64,000 nt of DNA. Origin: Spirometra erinaceieuropaei. Its lineage: Eukaryota; Platyhelminthes; Cestoda; Diphyllobothriidea; Diphyllobothriidae. The stretch is taken from assembly GCA_902702965.1 (NCBI GenBank), contig CACRXP010000017.1, forward strand, positions 2,036,969 through 2,100,968, read 5' to 3'. Below the pieces are notes generated by a model. The model saw nothing but the letters and a program-made list of their open reading frames with translations, did no database searches and had not been told where the DNA came from. Positions 12,420 through 23,309 of the stretch are shown here, in pieces; position 1 is the first letter of the stretch, and each line of letters opens with the position of its first letter. The position numbers and the translations under genes are program-made.

Positions 12420-13560
12420 CTTCTTCATCAATAAGCCGGTGCCCTCCTGAAGGATCGGCAAATATTCACAGTTAAAAGGCTTTCCGGCTGGGCAAACCGG
12501 ACCCAAGTCTTGGCCTGAAAATATTCCCAAGACCGTAGTTTGAATGGATGGCCTCCTAGGTTTGTGGTTGTTGTTAACTTGAAAAATTCCCCCGGTACAA
12601 GGCTGCAGTCCTGACTGCGTTTGATACGGAATGTTGCTGCCTGTAACTCAAGGAAAAAAGATAAAGATTAGCTTACCGTGTTTCATAAAGTACTGAACCC
12701 TGTCCTGCCACAAGTTTCATAGTATGCCCTTGAGCCTTTTCGAGGATACTGAGGTCCTTAGCGGTCCAGGGTCTCCAAGCTTGCATAGCAAATTCCAACT
12801 CCGGCCGCACAAACGTTCGAAAGACTTTAGTGAAGTAGTCTTCATCAAGGGTGGAGAAAACCCGCTTGACAAAGTAGAGAACTGACATTGCAGACTTGGC
12901 TACCTTCGTGCAGTGCAGCGGGAGTTTGAGCGTGGTCGTAATCCATATTCCCAAGTCCTTCTGTTGGTCCACTTCTTACAGTGCTGTGTCATTCAGGTAG
13001 TAGGCTGTGAGGTTCGGATAGCTGGTTCTGCCGACATGTAGATTATTGCACTTGTCCTCATTAAACAGCAAAAGCCAGTCCTTTGACCACTGTTAGAGTC
13101 GGTTTAGTTATGCATGCAAATGCTCTTCGTCATCTGCAGTTCGGATTACGTTCAAAAGCTAAATGTCATCCGCAAATATGGCGACACCACAATCCGGTCC
13201 ACTAAAGCAGTTGTTGACGTTAATAATGAACAGAGTAGAACCAAGAACTGAACCTTGTGGAACATTGCTTTCAACGGCTACCACCGACTGCTGGCCGCCG
13301 ACATGGACGGTTTGTGAACGGTCAAATTGGAAGCTTAAAATCCATTTTAAAAAATTACCCCTAACGCCTGTTCGCCTTAGTTCGTGTAGGAGTCGCTGAT
13401 TTGGGACACTATCACATAACTTTTTAAAGTCGATATAGACTACATGCAGCGCATTGCCTTCATCAACTGCTCGAGTCCAGCGCTCCAAACAGTAGACCAA
13501 TTACGTCACGCAAGATCTGCCGCCATGGAAACCATGCTGCGCATCGGACAATAGATTATG
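12420..13560 (-). pseudogene. LINE reverse transcriptase remnant (element A)
   Basis: The stretch with VVYIDFKKLCDSVPN, then VPQGSVLGSTLF and IFADDI (active-site Asp pair, FADD, 13165-13176) marks the fingers and palm. Just after FADD the same frame continues through at least four in-frame stops (HVGRTSYPNL and nearby) into the thumb (DLGIWITTTLKL, FVRPELEFAMQAW). A shifted C-terminal segment (GGHPFKLRSWEYFQAKTW) reaches about 12420. The catalytic residues remain but the frame is broken many times. Confidence 0.85.
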
Positions 13561-14569
13561 CTGCTCTAAGAAGCACATTAGCTGCCGCTCGATTATTTTA
13601 TCCATAATTTTTCAGCAGATGGAAGTGAGGCTTAATGGACTGCAGTTGCTTGCAGAGGCCTGGCTGTCAGTTTTATATAGCAGTGTGGTCCACGCAGATT
13701 TCCAATCGGCAGGTAAATAGCCGTTTTCGAACGAGACGTGGGAAAGCACAGACTGTGGTTTGTCTAGTTCAGCAGCGAGCTCCTTCCGTAATTATAGCGG
13801 TATGTCGTCTATACCCGATGATTTCGACTCAATTATCGTCATCAGCTCTTTGCGAATAGTCGATTTAGCAAAAGATACAGCCTTAATTTTTACCTCCTAA
13901 TCGAAGCCGTAGTCTAAAGTAGTAAATTCCCTTTCACTCGTAAAGATTGATTTAAAAAATTGTGAAAGGTTTTAGGCTTTTGCTTCATTCTAACTAACCC
14001 CTTGGCCTCCGCTTGTCTTAATGAGGGGAACAGGATCTCTGTTTCGTGTGCTGCTACTTATGTAACTGTGGAATAATTTCGGATTTTCGACAGCGCGATT
14101 CGATAGGCCTTTTCCAAAATGTTGCGTGTCCTGCGGGTAAGTTGCCTGACTTGGCTCCTCTATGCTTTGTTTGCGTTTATGGACACAGGATCCCCATTAG
14201 TGAACGATTTCTGCCACAATCTCCGATTTTTAATTACATGTAATAACTCACTGAACCATTTCCAATCCTTCGCTATATTCCCCGGAAAAAGCTGGTTTCC
14301 AGTCTATTGTGTTTATTTCGGACTTCATTTGATCGAAATTAGCACGCCAAATATTTCTTCTAATTCTGATGGGCTGTTCAATCTAAGAAACAATTAAATG
14401 TTCCCAGTGAAGTACGACGTGTTCGCTTCAACCGAGGGGAGGCAGAAATTGCACTTCATCCGTGCTGTCCGGCGATTTCGTGAGCACTAGGTCAAGGCAG
14501 TTTGACTGCTGTCCCTCAGGCAGCCTCGTGGGAGATAGGACGTGCTGAGAGAGAAATTACTTCAGTGTC

Positions 14570-15000
14570 ATATCAAATAAACGTCGGTCAAATGTTAGTT
14601 CTGGGCCGCGCGCTTATAGTGAGCTTCAATCAATGGGCAGTGCATTAAAGTCGCCCATGACCAGGACGTCAAACCGGAGAGAGAATCGTTCTAGCTCCTC
14701 TAACAGAGGAGCCTCAACCTCGGAGTCACTCCTCGGTGGTCGATAAACGGTCAGAAATCCGAGGCTATGCGACCCCGGTATCCTTATATTGGGCCACATA
14801 GTGTCGGCGCTGCACGCAAAATGTTCTGTTTTCTCTGACACAAGCAATTCGTGTCTTACGTAAGTGACCACTTCCCCCTGATGCCTCCTCCTGTCTCTCC
14901 GAAACAACTGAAATCTTGGTAGCACTATTTCACGGTCATCCATGTTTTCAGACGGCCAGGTTTCTGTCAAAGAGATAAGGTCGGGAGAAAGGTCATAGAT
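14570..15000 (-). pseudogene. LINE endonuclease domain remnant (element A)
   Basis: The endonuclease nicks target DNA to prime reverse transcription. Motifs in order are a SLTETW segment (catalytic Glu), the central EVVTYVRHEL block, the TVYRPPRSD block and VMGDFNALPID (the Asp/Asn pair near 14640-14665). The spacing fits the exonuclease-endonuclease-phosphatase fold of CR1 ORF2. The frame stops right after the GDFN block and the rest of the domain is degraded. Confidence 0.8.
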
Positions 15001-15311
15001 TTGGATCTTCGGTTCGTCTCATTTGGACAGTAAACTCTGCAGGTTGGTGTTTAGTTTGTTTCACAGTTCTGGGGCGTTTTGTTACGGTGCCGCTTGAGTT
15101 CTTATTTAAGAACCTGTGGCGCCCTCATTCAAATCGGTTTCGTCCAACGAACGTTGCATTATCTGATCATTGTAGATGATGAGATCCGCTTCGCTATTCT
15201 GCAATCTTGTTCTCAGTTGCAGAACTAATTGTCGACTCTTTTTTTCTCTGTATTGGTGTGTATTTCGGCTGAAAAAATGCCAAGGTTGGTGTCTCTGATT
15301 AGGAATCGTCG

Positions 15312-16268
15312 TTAAACTATGAGTCTTACTTGTTCTTGGTTATCGAACACAACCTTGAGTGGTTGACGACGTGAGTGCTGTGGTATGTTGATTGACCGCT
15401 TTCCAAATCTAAAGGTCTTGAGCACCGAAACTTCCTCATTGAGACGCAGAAGTTCGTTGAGTAGGCATAGAGAGCGTCGCAGATCTGCCGAGAACCGCTC
15501 TTTGGAGGCAGTGGATGTGGATTGGGGAAGTCCCTGAATAGTCAGACATTGCCGTATGTCCGGCGAATCCCTCGTGATCGCAGTGGTTTCGTGCCCCGAC
15601 AAAGGTAATATGTGGTTTCCATGGTCTGACGATGATTCTGGTCGCATTCAAAGAAGATCCTCAGTCGTCGCTGCTTCGTTTGCATTATCATCAATTTCGG
15701 AAGTTTTTTCAATAGGTTGAGGGCTTTAGGACGCACGATGGACGACACAGTCGTTGATGTCCCTGGTTCCGGTTCTTTGGAGGCATTCCTTGGAATCGGC
15801 TGTCCATTTCCCTCGACCTGTTTACCACACGGTTTCTTTTTCCTCCTGTTTTTGCGTTTCTTCACTGGTCGTTGTTGTGTTGTATTTGAGCGTTTGTGCT
15901 GCGGCTGCTTTGATAGCTGCAGAAGCTGTTGATGGCGTGCATTTTGCGTGCCCTCCTTCAGCCCTAATTCTAGTTGTTCGTCAAACAGGTGTGTAGTTAT
16001 CGTCGCCTGTGTCTAGCCTATATTGAAGAGGATTTGTTATCTTTTTAATCTCTCACTCAAGGCTCTTGATCTTTCCGGCCAGCATCTGGCATCCTCCGCA
16101 AATTCGATCGGTATGCTGTACGCCTATACTTTCAAGTAAACTTTCCGAGATCTCTCGCGGACGGGTTGCGGTAGCCGAGGTGCTTGCGTGCACGACTAAA
16201 GTGTTAGTGGTCGGTGGATCGATCCTATCCTGTGACTCAATATCTTGGGGGACAGCGCGCCCCTCCAT
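15312..16268 (-). pseudogene. LINE ORF1 remnant (element A)
   Basis: ORF1 proteins of CR1-type elements bind the element RNA. The visible parts are an N-terminal segment with CGGCQMLAGKIKSLE (Cys pair before a short coiled-coil-like stretch), a basic Lys/Arg-rich linker, and a C-terminal half with SADLRRSLCLLNELL, VSVLKTFRFGKRS and QPLKVVFDNQEQ. That ordering is typical of the RNA-binding ORF1 of flatworm and vertebrate CR1 elements. At least one frameshift lies near 15545, plus further breaks between 15865 and 16053. The opposite strand shows Cys/Phe-rich open frames that are shadows. Confidence 0.65.
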
Positions 16269-16274
16269 TGTGCA

Positions 16275-16755
16275 GCGGACTTATGGAAATGGAAAAAAAT
16301 CTGCTGTAACAACAAGCTTTTCCCATGGCACAATTGCATACAGGATATAGGCTTATGTTGGGTACGCCGACAAATTTCCAAGATTAAAGGCTTAGGGAAC
16401 ATATTTAAGTATGTCTATGTTTGAGAAAGTGACAATTGTGTGAATTTTAGCAGCACAGCCATCAGTGTGAAAATATCGACTCAACCCCTTTATAGATGCT
16501 GCTCCATACTTCGGTGGACAGTTGGAGACAATATACTGGATAGGTAGGGCCTGTAAATAAGACGAGATTTCTGACAGAAAGACCATTTTGCTGAAGTTAG
16601 CTCTGACCGAACGATAAGGGTATCGATAGAAGCTAGCCGGAGGATCGTAGTCAGGAATGCGTTTTATAATTCACTTCTTGACGAAGGACATTCGTTCTCA
16701 GCTAAGAGACTTGGTTGAAAAATCTCCTCCTTGCAAATCAAAGTTCAAATCCCGC
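16275..16755. other. Junction between LINEs A and B
   Basis: About 480 bp between the facing 5' ends of A and B. No gene or repeat boundary could be fixed; part may be the 5' UTR of either element. Confidence 0.35.
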
Positions 16756-16804
16756 GGTTAAAGACGGTGATATCTTAGGGGATATCAAGAATTCAGGAGA
16801 TACA

Positions 16805-17310
16805 GGCTAAGCCGAGGAGGAGTCATAAATTATGTCCTTGTAAGGTGAGGGCTATGGCTGAAATACATAACCTGGTACGGTATGTGCAACTGTTAAGCAT
16901 TATCATGTATGTTAAGAACATCCGCTCACTGACGCTTTCGGTGGTGAACCGTTCACCTAAACAGATTTCTGACCAAGATCTCATGCTCATAACTGAACTC
17001 TACATAGTCAGTGAGGCGAAGAATGTCTTTATCGTCGGGAATTTCAACGTCCTTGGCATTGATTGGCAAATGTGGATTGGGCAGGGGTCGTAAGACAACT
17101 TTAATCACAAACTACTACAATGGGCAACGGACAAACTTCTCTGCCAGAACGTTACCTTTGGAACACGGGCCAGGGAAGAACAGCAGTCGAACTGTCTTCA
17201 TCCTATTTTTACTCGAGAGGGGGAAAATGTGCTAGACCTGCAGGATAGCCCGCCGTTAGAGTCATGCGACCACATCACGCTCTACTTCGAGTAGTCACTG
17301 TTTTCCAAAC
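16805..17310 (+). pseudogene. LINE endonuclease remnant (element B)
   Basis: An RRGGVINYVLVR-like block, then SVVNRSPKQISD, then FIVGNFNVLGIDW (the Asp of GDFN is replaced by Asn) mark the domain. Its C-terminal part (ENVLDLQDSPPLESCDHITL, with the final Ser-Asp-His replaced by Cys-Asp-His) lies in another frame. Frameshifts near 17095 and a loss near 17170 separate the pieces. The residue changes at two catalytic motifs add to the evidence that the copy is dead. Confidence 0.7.
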
Positions 17311-17800
17311 CGATCCAACCCGACAGGCCGGATGGAAACGGTTGGAAGGGTGACCATTCTCGCATGAGGAGAGAAGCGGCAGCTGTACCACAGGAGACTA
17401 AAATGCATGATCCGCCAAACGACAATTGGAATACTTTCAGTTCCTTACTTAAGAAGACTGTAAATTATAACTGTCCGCTCAAAAGAAGAACAATTAAAAA
17501 TCGCCCAAGGCGGATAAACTTTGGCTTACAGGCCTCTTTCAAAAAAGGAATCGCTTGTGGAAGCGTTACAGGCTGACTGGCTCCAAAAAACACTTACAGG
17601 AATATAAGCGGCAAAGCAATGTTTGTAAAAGTGAGGCCTCAAAGCTGCGAAGGAAGTTTGGACTGAACATACTTCGAAATTCGTTGGAGCATTCGAAAAT
17701 CCTATATGGTCATATACGAAGTACCAAAAGGATTCAGGAGCTGATCCCTGCAATTAGGTCTGTAAATGGAAAAGTGGAGACTGATGACCACGTTAAAGAA

Positions 17801-18702
17801 TAGAATAGAATAGGTTTATTGTAGCGCCCCTTGGGCATTGTCAGTCGCCTTTGAACTCAGGAAAAAAAACCTAAAACAAACTCGTCAATTTCAACTGCAC
17901 TTTGACTTCATTTTTTTCGGGTGTCTGGTTAGCCAAAAGAGCGCGAATTGAGAGTTTTTTTTAAGTTAAAAAACTTCAGTTCTAAGGGAACATTATAACA
18001 AAATTTTCAAAAAATAACGATAAGTACAATATAAAAATTGAAGTTTGCAGTTTGGTAGTTTTCGGGGGCATGAATAATATGCCCTTCATGGCAATTGAGG
18101 AACTTTGATATCGGCCTGACCTTGAAATTATTTTTCTGTTGGGTAAATTTCGGTGTGCTCTAGTTGCTGGTTGTCAGTCTATCTGGCCAGCTGTAAGGGG
18201 GCGGTCGCACAGTTCCTATGTGTTTTTCAGGAGGCTTACCATCGTTGTCTGGACTAAGAGCTGGAAAAGATGAATATATATCAGGAGTAAGAAGCATTCA
18301 ATGGTAAGTCACAATCAAAACTGTCAAAATACTATTGAATCATGTATCATATTGTTCTTGTTAATGTGAAATTATAGGAGTAGTGGTCGACTGTTTACTA
18401 TGGGCTAATATAGTTCTATATATGTTTAATATGGCTTTAATATAGACATACGCACGAATAATTTGCAGGGTTTTATCGAAGGGTATATTTTTATTAGCTT
18501 TATAAGGGATATTTTTTTTTTCACTGCTGGTCGGATTTGTGTTTAATCGCTTCCCTTGGCAATGCCTGTAAACTGGCATTAAATTAAAATTTATATTTAT
18601 ATTTATAGCTGATGAAAACGAGAAAGGGAGAAAAAAAGAATATCATTATCTGTTCTATGTTTATCAATGATGCTATCTTTTAAAAATTTGATTATTTTTA
18701 GT
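17801..18702 (-). mobile_element. 902-bp 3'-UTR fragment of the C-family LINE inserted in B
   Basis: On the minus strand it ends in aataaacctattctattcta, with the aataaa at 17820-17815. It matches the 3' UTR of element C (21318 to about 22155) at roughly 80 per cent by eye. It has no coding part, so it is a strongly 5'-truncated insertion. Discounting it makes the linker frame of B continuous: the codon ending at 17800 is followed in frame by 18703. No clear target duplication is visible. The right junction shares gtgcta with the C-family sequence, which suggests microhomology at the 5' junction. Confidence 0.85.
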
Positions 18703-20460
18703 GCTATGTCCCTCCTTTCTAATTTCTTTCAGTCCGTCTTTAACCGAGAACCTAGTTGTATACTTGCCCATCCATCCCTTCGCCAGCCAAAGTTTCCTAC
18801 TACTTCCCTTCCCCTCTTGCACTCTCCCTGCCCTCTTAAGTGAAAGAACCACTCTTTTCATCGACCATAGTTAGGGCCGAGTTACTCCGGCTGAAACCTG
18901 CCAAATCTTTCTGCCCAGACAGAATTCCCGCATTAGCACTTCGTAAACTTGCTAATAAATTGTGCGAGCTACTTTCTATAATATTTCAAAAGTCGTTTGA
19001 AGAAAGCGAGATTCTGCAAGAATGTAAGTGCGCACTCATTGCTCTAATCCATAAAGGAGGCTCAGAACTTGACTGCGGAAATTATCGTCCCGTCAGTCTT
19101 ACTTTCATCGCGTGTAAAATAATGGAACGCATTATCAAAAGACACTTGATTAACACCTGGAACAGAACCAAATATTGTGTGATGCCCAACATGGCTTTCG
19201 TCCAGGGCACTCTTGCCTAACGAGTGTTCTTTACTCGCACGAGAAATAGACAAGAGCTACCGATAAGTGTTTCCCAGCGTATGTCATATTTTTCGACTTC
19301 AATAAGCCCTTTGACGGTGATCCACACAGGCTTCTTTTACAAAAGGTATTGGATATAGGAATTCAAGGAAGAATGTTTAAATGGGTCAGGAGTTTCCTGT
19401 CCTCCAGAGTACAAAGAATCGTCGTTGGTAACTCCACGTCGGGATGGGCAAAGGTGGAACGTGGTGTCCCACAGGGTTCTGTCTTAGGCCCAGTACTCTT
19501 CCTGGCTTATGTTAATGAATGCAACAGCGAAGTCAGTTGTGAGGCCCTCATGTTCGCGGATGGCATTAAAATATGAGGTGAAGTCAAGTGCAATAATGAC
19601 GCAGAGAAGCTGCAGTCGAACATCGACAAACTGTCTGCTTGGTCGAACAGATGGCTTTTGATGTTTAATGTAAAACAATGCGCGGTCTCACGCCAAAATA
19701 TCGGCCGAAATGCGCCTCCCAGTACCAAATTAATGGAACGACGCTAGAAAGTGTAGAAAGATACGGAGATTTGTTTGTATAGACCTCCACAAATCTAATG
19801 TCGCCGAACATTAAAGAAAGATAGTCCGGAAGGCAAATAGTACTCTGCAGTGGATCAGACGTGCATTTAAACTGTTTGCCTCGAACGCTTTGAAACATAT
19901 TTTGGCGTATTTTTGAGACCCCACCTGAAACAGGGAACGCCAGCAGTTTCACCATGGATAAATAAATAAATAAATANNNNNNNNNNNNNNNNNNNNNNNN
20001 NNNNNNNNNNNNNNNNNNNNNNNNNNNNNNNNNNNNNNNNNNNNNNNNNNNNNNNNNNNNNNNNNNNNNNNNNNNNCTGCGCGCCTTGACCTTGATGATG
20101 AAGGATATTGTCTTACTCGATGAGGTGCAATGCAGAGCAACGAAGACTGTCAGCGGTCTGAAGCATTTGTCTTACCAGGAGAGACTGAATGTGGTTGGCT
20201 TATCCCCTCTCTCCTATTGGCAACTAAACTGCAGACTACTCTGGATATTCTGGATGGTCCGTGGTCCAGGTTACTCATTAAGAACGGGAAACGTTTTTGA
20301 GTTTTCCCGTACAAGTCAACCACGCGGTCATCTTTACAAAGTCAAGAGCAAACGCACAAGGATAGACCGTAGGAAGTTTTCATTCAGCCTGGGGACTGTC
20401 CGACCATGGAAACTGCTAACAAGTGAGATCGTAACGGCCGCCACCAATCGCATGTTTTAA
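18703..20460 (+). pseudogene. LINE reverse transcriptase remnant (element B) with assembly gap
   Basis: Recognisable blocks are LLSNFFQSVFNREPS (before the RT), LRLKPAKSFCPDRIP, GNYRPVSLT, VPQGSVLGPVLF, and the active site at 19553-19564, which reads FADG instead of FADD. The second catalytic Asp is therefore lost. The thumb is frameshifted and runs into an (AAAT)-type repeat and the N gap. After the gap LDEVQCRATKTVSGLKHLSY and LGTVRPWKLLTSEI are the usual CR1 C-terminal blocks. A frameshift near 19220 splits the RT. Confidence 0.82.
19977..20076. other. Assembly gap of 100 N
   Basis: Exactly 100 Ns, a conventional placeholder, so its true size is unknown. It directly follows four to five ataa units inside element B's thumb domain. 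The coding blocks on the two sides would be nearly adjacent in an intact element. Confidence 0.99.
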
Positions 20461-20689
20461 AAAACGGACCCGCCTGCTTTTTGACAAAAACCGTGGTTTT
20501 ACGTCACGACTACTCACAGCCCGCTCAGTAAAACACTTTGTCATACACAATCTTTCCACGTCGGCTTACAGTGAACAGACGAGCTTCCTTATCATTCCGA
20601 TTGTACTGTGATCCGACCACATTTTGAACGTTGGCAACTTTATTTTAATTGCGAATCTGCAAAAGCATCGTGCATAAATAGGGCCATCA

Positions 20690-20995
20690 AGGGCTCTTCT
20701 AATAACCCGTAAGGAACAACGCAACGAGTGAGTTCTGCAAGAACGATCGATGGGCGCCCCCTACCATTGTATATTCTCGATCGAAACCGAAAGGGCAACG
20801 GGCTCGTGGTCCAGTGGCTAGAGGCCTGGACTTCTAACAAACAGGTCGCGAGTTCGAGCCTCGGGTGTTCCACACTTCGGGATTGGGTATGAATGGCTGA
20901 CGACGGCCAATAAGCCAGAAATGGCCATCCCATTCTCCCTTGCATTTGTTGGTGATAACATACTGTCAATATACATAAATATGGCTGATTGAAGC
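20690..20995 (+). repeat. tRNA-Arg-like SINE copy, plus orientation
   Basis: A leader (gagtgagttctgcaagaacg, gcgccccctaccattgtata) is followed by a tRNA-like head at about 20798-20880. The head has an A box (tggtccagtggctagagg), an anticodon-loop-like ggacttctaa matching tRNA-Arg(TCT), and a B box (gagttcgagcc). Then comes the family body (cacttcgggattgggtat, ggctgacgacggccaataag). Related copies lie at 2.2, 51.2, 55.7, 58.2 and 60.0-60.5 kb. Confidence 0.8.
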
Positions 20996-21317
20996 GAAAA
21001 TGCGCGTTCCCGCATATAACTGAGAAGATAAGGCAATCACAATAACAGTGGATTTATTTGCCTGACGTTTTGAAAGCAGACATGTTTCCATTTTCGGAGG
21101 TGGGTTGCGTACTGCACGTCACAGTATTTAAGGGTTTTCCTTCGTGCTGGCGTGTCACTGACTTCCAGCGCGCTGCATCACAAGGTTTGACAATTGTTTT
21201 CATGGCGGCATTGGTTCCTCCTCATCCTTTGTCGATTGTGGGAGGGGGGGGAAGCGGCGTCGGGGTGACCGCGGCCATTGCTCTTGTTTGCATTGTCCGT
21301 TGTACGTCCTTCACATA
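20996..21317. other. No gene recognised
   Basis: A spacer between the SINE and element C. It holds one run of nine Gs near 21241 and nothing I can name. Confidence 0.4.
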
Positions 21318-22763
21318 TAGAATAGAATAGGTTTATTATAGGGTCCATTGGGCACTGTCACTCTCCCGTGAACACAGGAAAAAAAACATAAAACAAACTC
21401 ATCCATTTCGACTGCACTTTGACTGCATTTGTCTTGCGTGTTTCTTTAGCCAACAGGGAGCGAAATGAGAGTTTGTTTTAAGTTAGAAAAAAATATGAGT
21501 TCCAAGGAAAAATAATCACAAAAGTTTTAAGAAAGAATGATATGTACAACATAAAAATTGAAGTGTGCATTTTGGTAGTTTCTGGGTGGGTATGAATAAT
21601 ATGTCCTTCATGGAAATTGCAGAACTTTGAGATCGACCAGACCTTGAAAGTATTTTCCAGTTGGGTAAAGTTTGGTGTGTTCTAGTTGGTGGTTGTCAGT
21701 CTACCTGGCCAGCTGTAAAGGGGTGGTCGCACATTTCCTTCGTGTTTTTCTGGAGGCTTGCCATAATTGTCTGGACTAAGAGCTGGACAAGATGAATATA
21801 TATCAGGAGTGAGAAACATTCAATGGTAAGTCACAATAAAGGCTGTCAAAATAATACTGAATCAGGTATCATATGGATTCTTGTGAATATGACACTATAA
21901 GAGTAGTGGTCGACTGTTAACTCTGATCTAATATAGTTGTTTACATGTTTAACATGACTTTAATATAGACTTACGTACAAATGATATGTGGGGTTTTGTC
22001 TAAAGGGACGTTATTATTAGCTCCTAAAGGGATATTTAGTGTCAGGTTACATAGCCGATAGAAGCGATAAAGGGTGGAAAGAAAGAATATCACTATTTGT
22101 TCTATGTTTATCAAAGATGCTATCTTTCATAAATTTGATTGTTTTTAGTGCTACGTTCCGGTTTTATACAAGCGGCTGGTATCAGCAGAACCGTTTCGGA
22201 CCAAATTCTATATCACAGAATTGACTTGAAAATGTCCAATTTTATTCAAAAATAGATGTGTATGGTTATTTGAAAAGAATTCCTTAGTTTTTATTTTAAA
22301 CTCGATTAGGGTTCGACTTTTCCGGATAGAACTTGGAAGAGCATTCCAGATGGTGGCATATCTTATGGTGTAGAAATTCGACCGTGGGGACTTTGTGAAT
22401 TTGGGTATCCTTATAATATCTTCGTTATTTCTGGTGTTTCTGGGGGCGTTTTGGTTTGTTAATAAATTCATTTTGAGGATATCTTGGTCACGGATGACCT
22501 TGACTAGGAAGTTAAGACCATTTTGGAGTCTTCTGATCCAGAGTGGTCGAAGAACGTATTTATGATATAGTTCTAAGTATGAACCTTGGGTTTAATCACT
22601 TCTGGACAAATATCTAGTAAAACGTCTCTGAATGCCTTCTAGTTTCTTTCGGCCTTCTGAGGGCATTATACCGAAGAAAATTGAGCAATAATCTAGGATA
22701 GGTAAAACATACATTTTAAAAAGTTGTATTCTTAGTGCACTTAAGGTGAAAATTCTACATATG

Positions 22764-23249
22764 TGTAGTGTAAACGGCAATTAAACTACAAACAGTAATA
22801 AACATCTAACTCTAAGTGGGGGGTGCTGCGTTTCTTACAAGAAAATTAACGATAGCAAAATGAGTAGAAGAAAAACGACAAAAGGTAAATAAGTGTACAG
22901 ACTCACGATAAATAAAGCCTTCTCCACAAGCGTTGGCCGTAGAGAGAATGTGCTGGGTAAAATCCGAGACGAAGTCAGTGAATGAGGCTTGTCGCTCAGA
23001 TGAAATTACGTCCAGTTAAATATGGCCAAAAGATATAAGAGTTTCCTGTCAATTGACTAAAAACGATTGACGCTAGTGAGTGCAATCGACGAAACAATGA
23101 CACCAAGCAGCAGACGGACACAAAAGTCACGCTTTTTCACAAGTCGAAACCAAGTGTGTGTATTTTAGTTAATTTAAACAAAAGTACAGAAATGTTGAGG
23201 TGTACAAGAAAGTTTAGAGTGAAAAATCAAAAATGTGAGTAAACCTACA
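22764..23249 (-). repeat. 3' LTR of the gypsy-type element
   Basis: 486 bp with short inverted termini TGTAG...CTACA. It carries c and g at the two positions (in ttacaag and gtgagta) that differ from the other LTR. A purine tract on the minus strand adjoins its inner edge. Confidence 0.93.
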
Positions 23250-23262
23250 CAACTCCCCCACC
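23250..23262 (-). other. Polypurine tract of the LTR element
   Basis: On the minus strand ggtgggggagttg lies immediately inside the 3' LTR. This is the expected position of the plus-strand primer of reverse transcription. Confidence 0.75.
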
Positions 23263-23309
23263 AGAGCGTTTGTTGTACAAAAAAATGCTCCATAAAAATA
23301 TGCAAAAAG

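Larger units (their letters stand above)
12310..16270 (-). mobile_element. CR1-like LINE remnant 'A'
   Basis: On the minus strand, in order, are an ORF1 remnant (16268-15312), an apurinic-type endonuclease (about 15000-14570), a reverse transcriptase (about 13560-12660) and the C-terminal domain (to about 12310). All parts carry stops or shifts, so the copy is inactive. No clear 3' tail or target duplication was found. Its 5' end faces that of element B. Confidence 0.85.
16756..20640 (+). mobile_element. CR1-like LINE remnant 'B', interrupted
   Basis: Plus-strand remnants in order are the endonuclease (from about 16800), linker (17366-17800), reverse transcriptase (18703-19570, then to the gap), a 100-N gap, and the C-terminal domain (20077-20460). 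The linker is split at 17800/18703 by a fragment of the C family. No ORF1 was found, so the copy is probably 5'-truncated. Its 3' end is not clearly bounded and is placed before the SINE. Confidence 0.8.

Noticed and set aside
15717..15996. Cys- and Phe-rich plus-strand open frames
   Set aside because: They lie opposite the LINE A ORF1 remnant and are its antisense shadow.
20798..20880. Working tRNA-Arg gene
   Set aside because: The head is one of several dispersed copies with body sequence attached and with poor anticodon and acceptor pairing; it is a SINE head.
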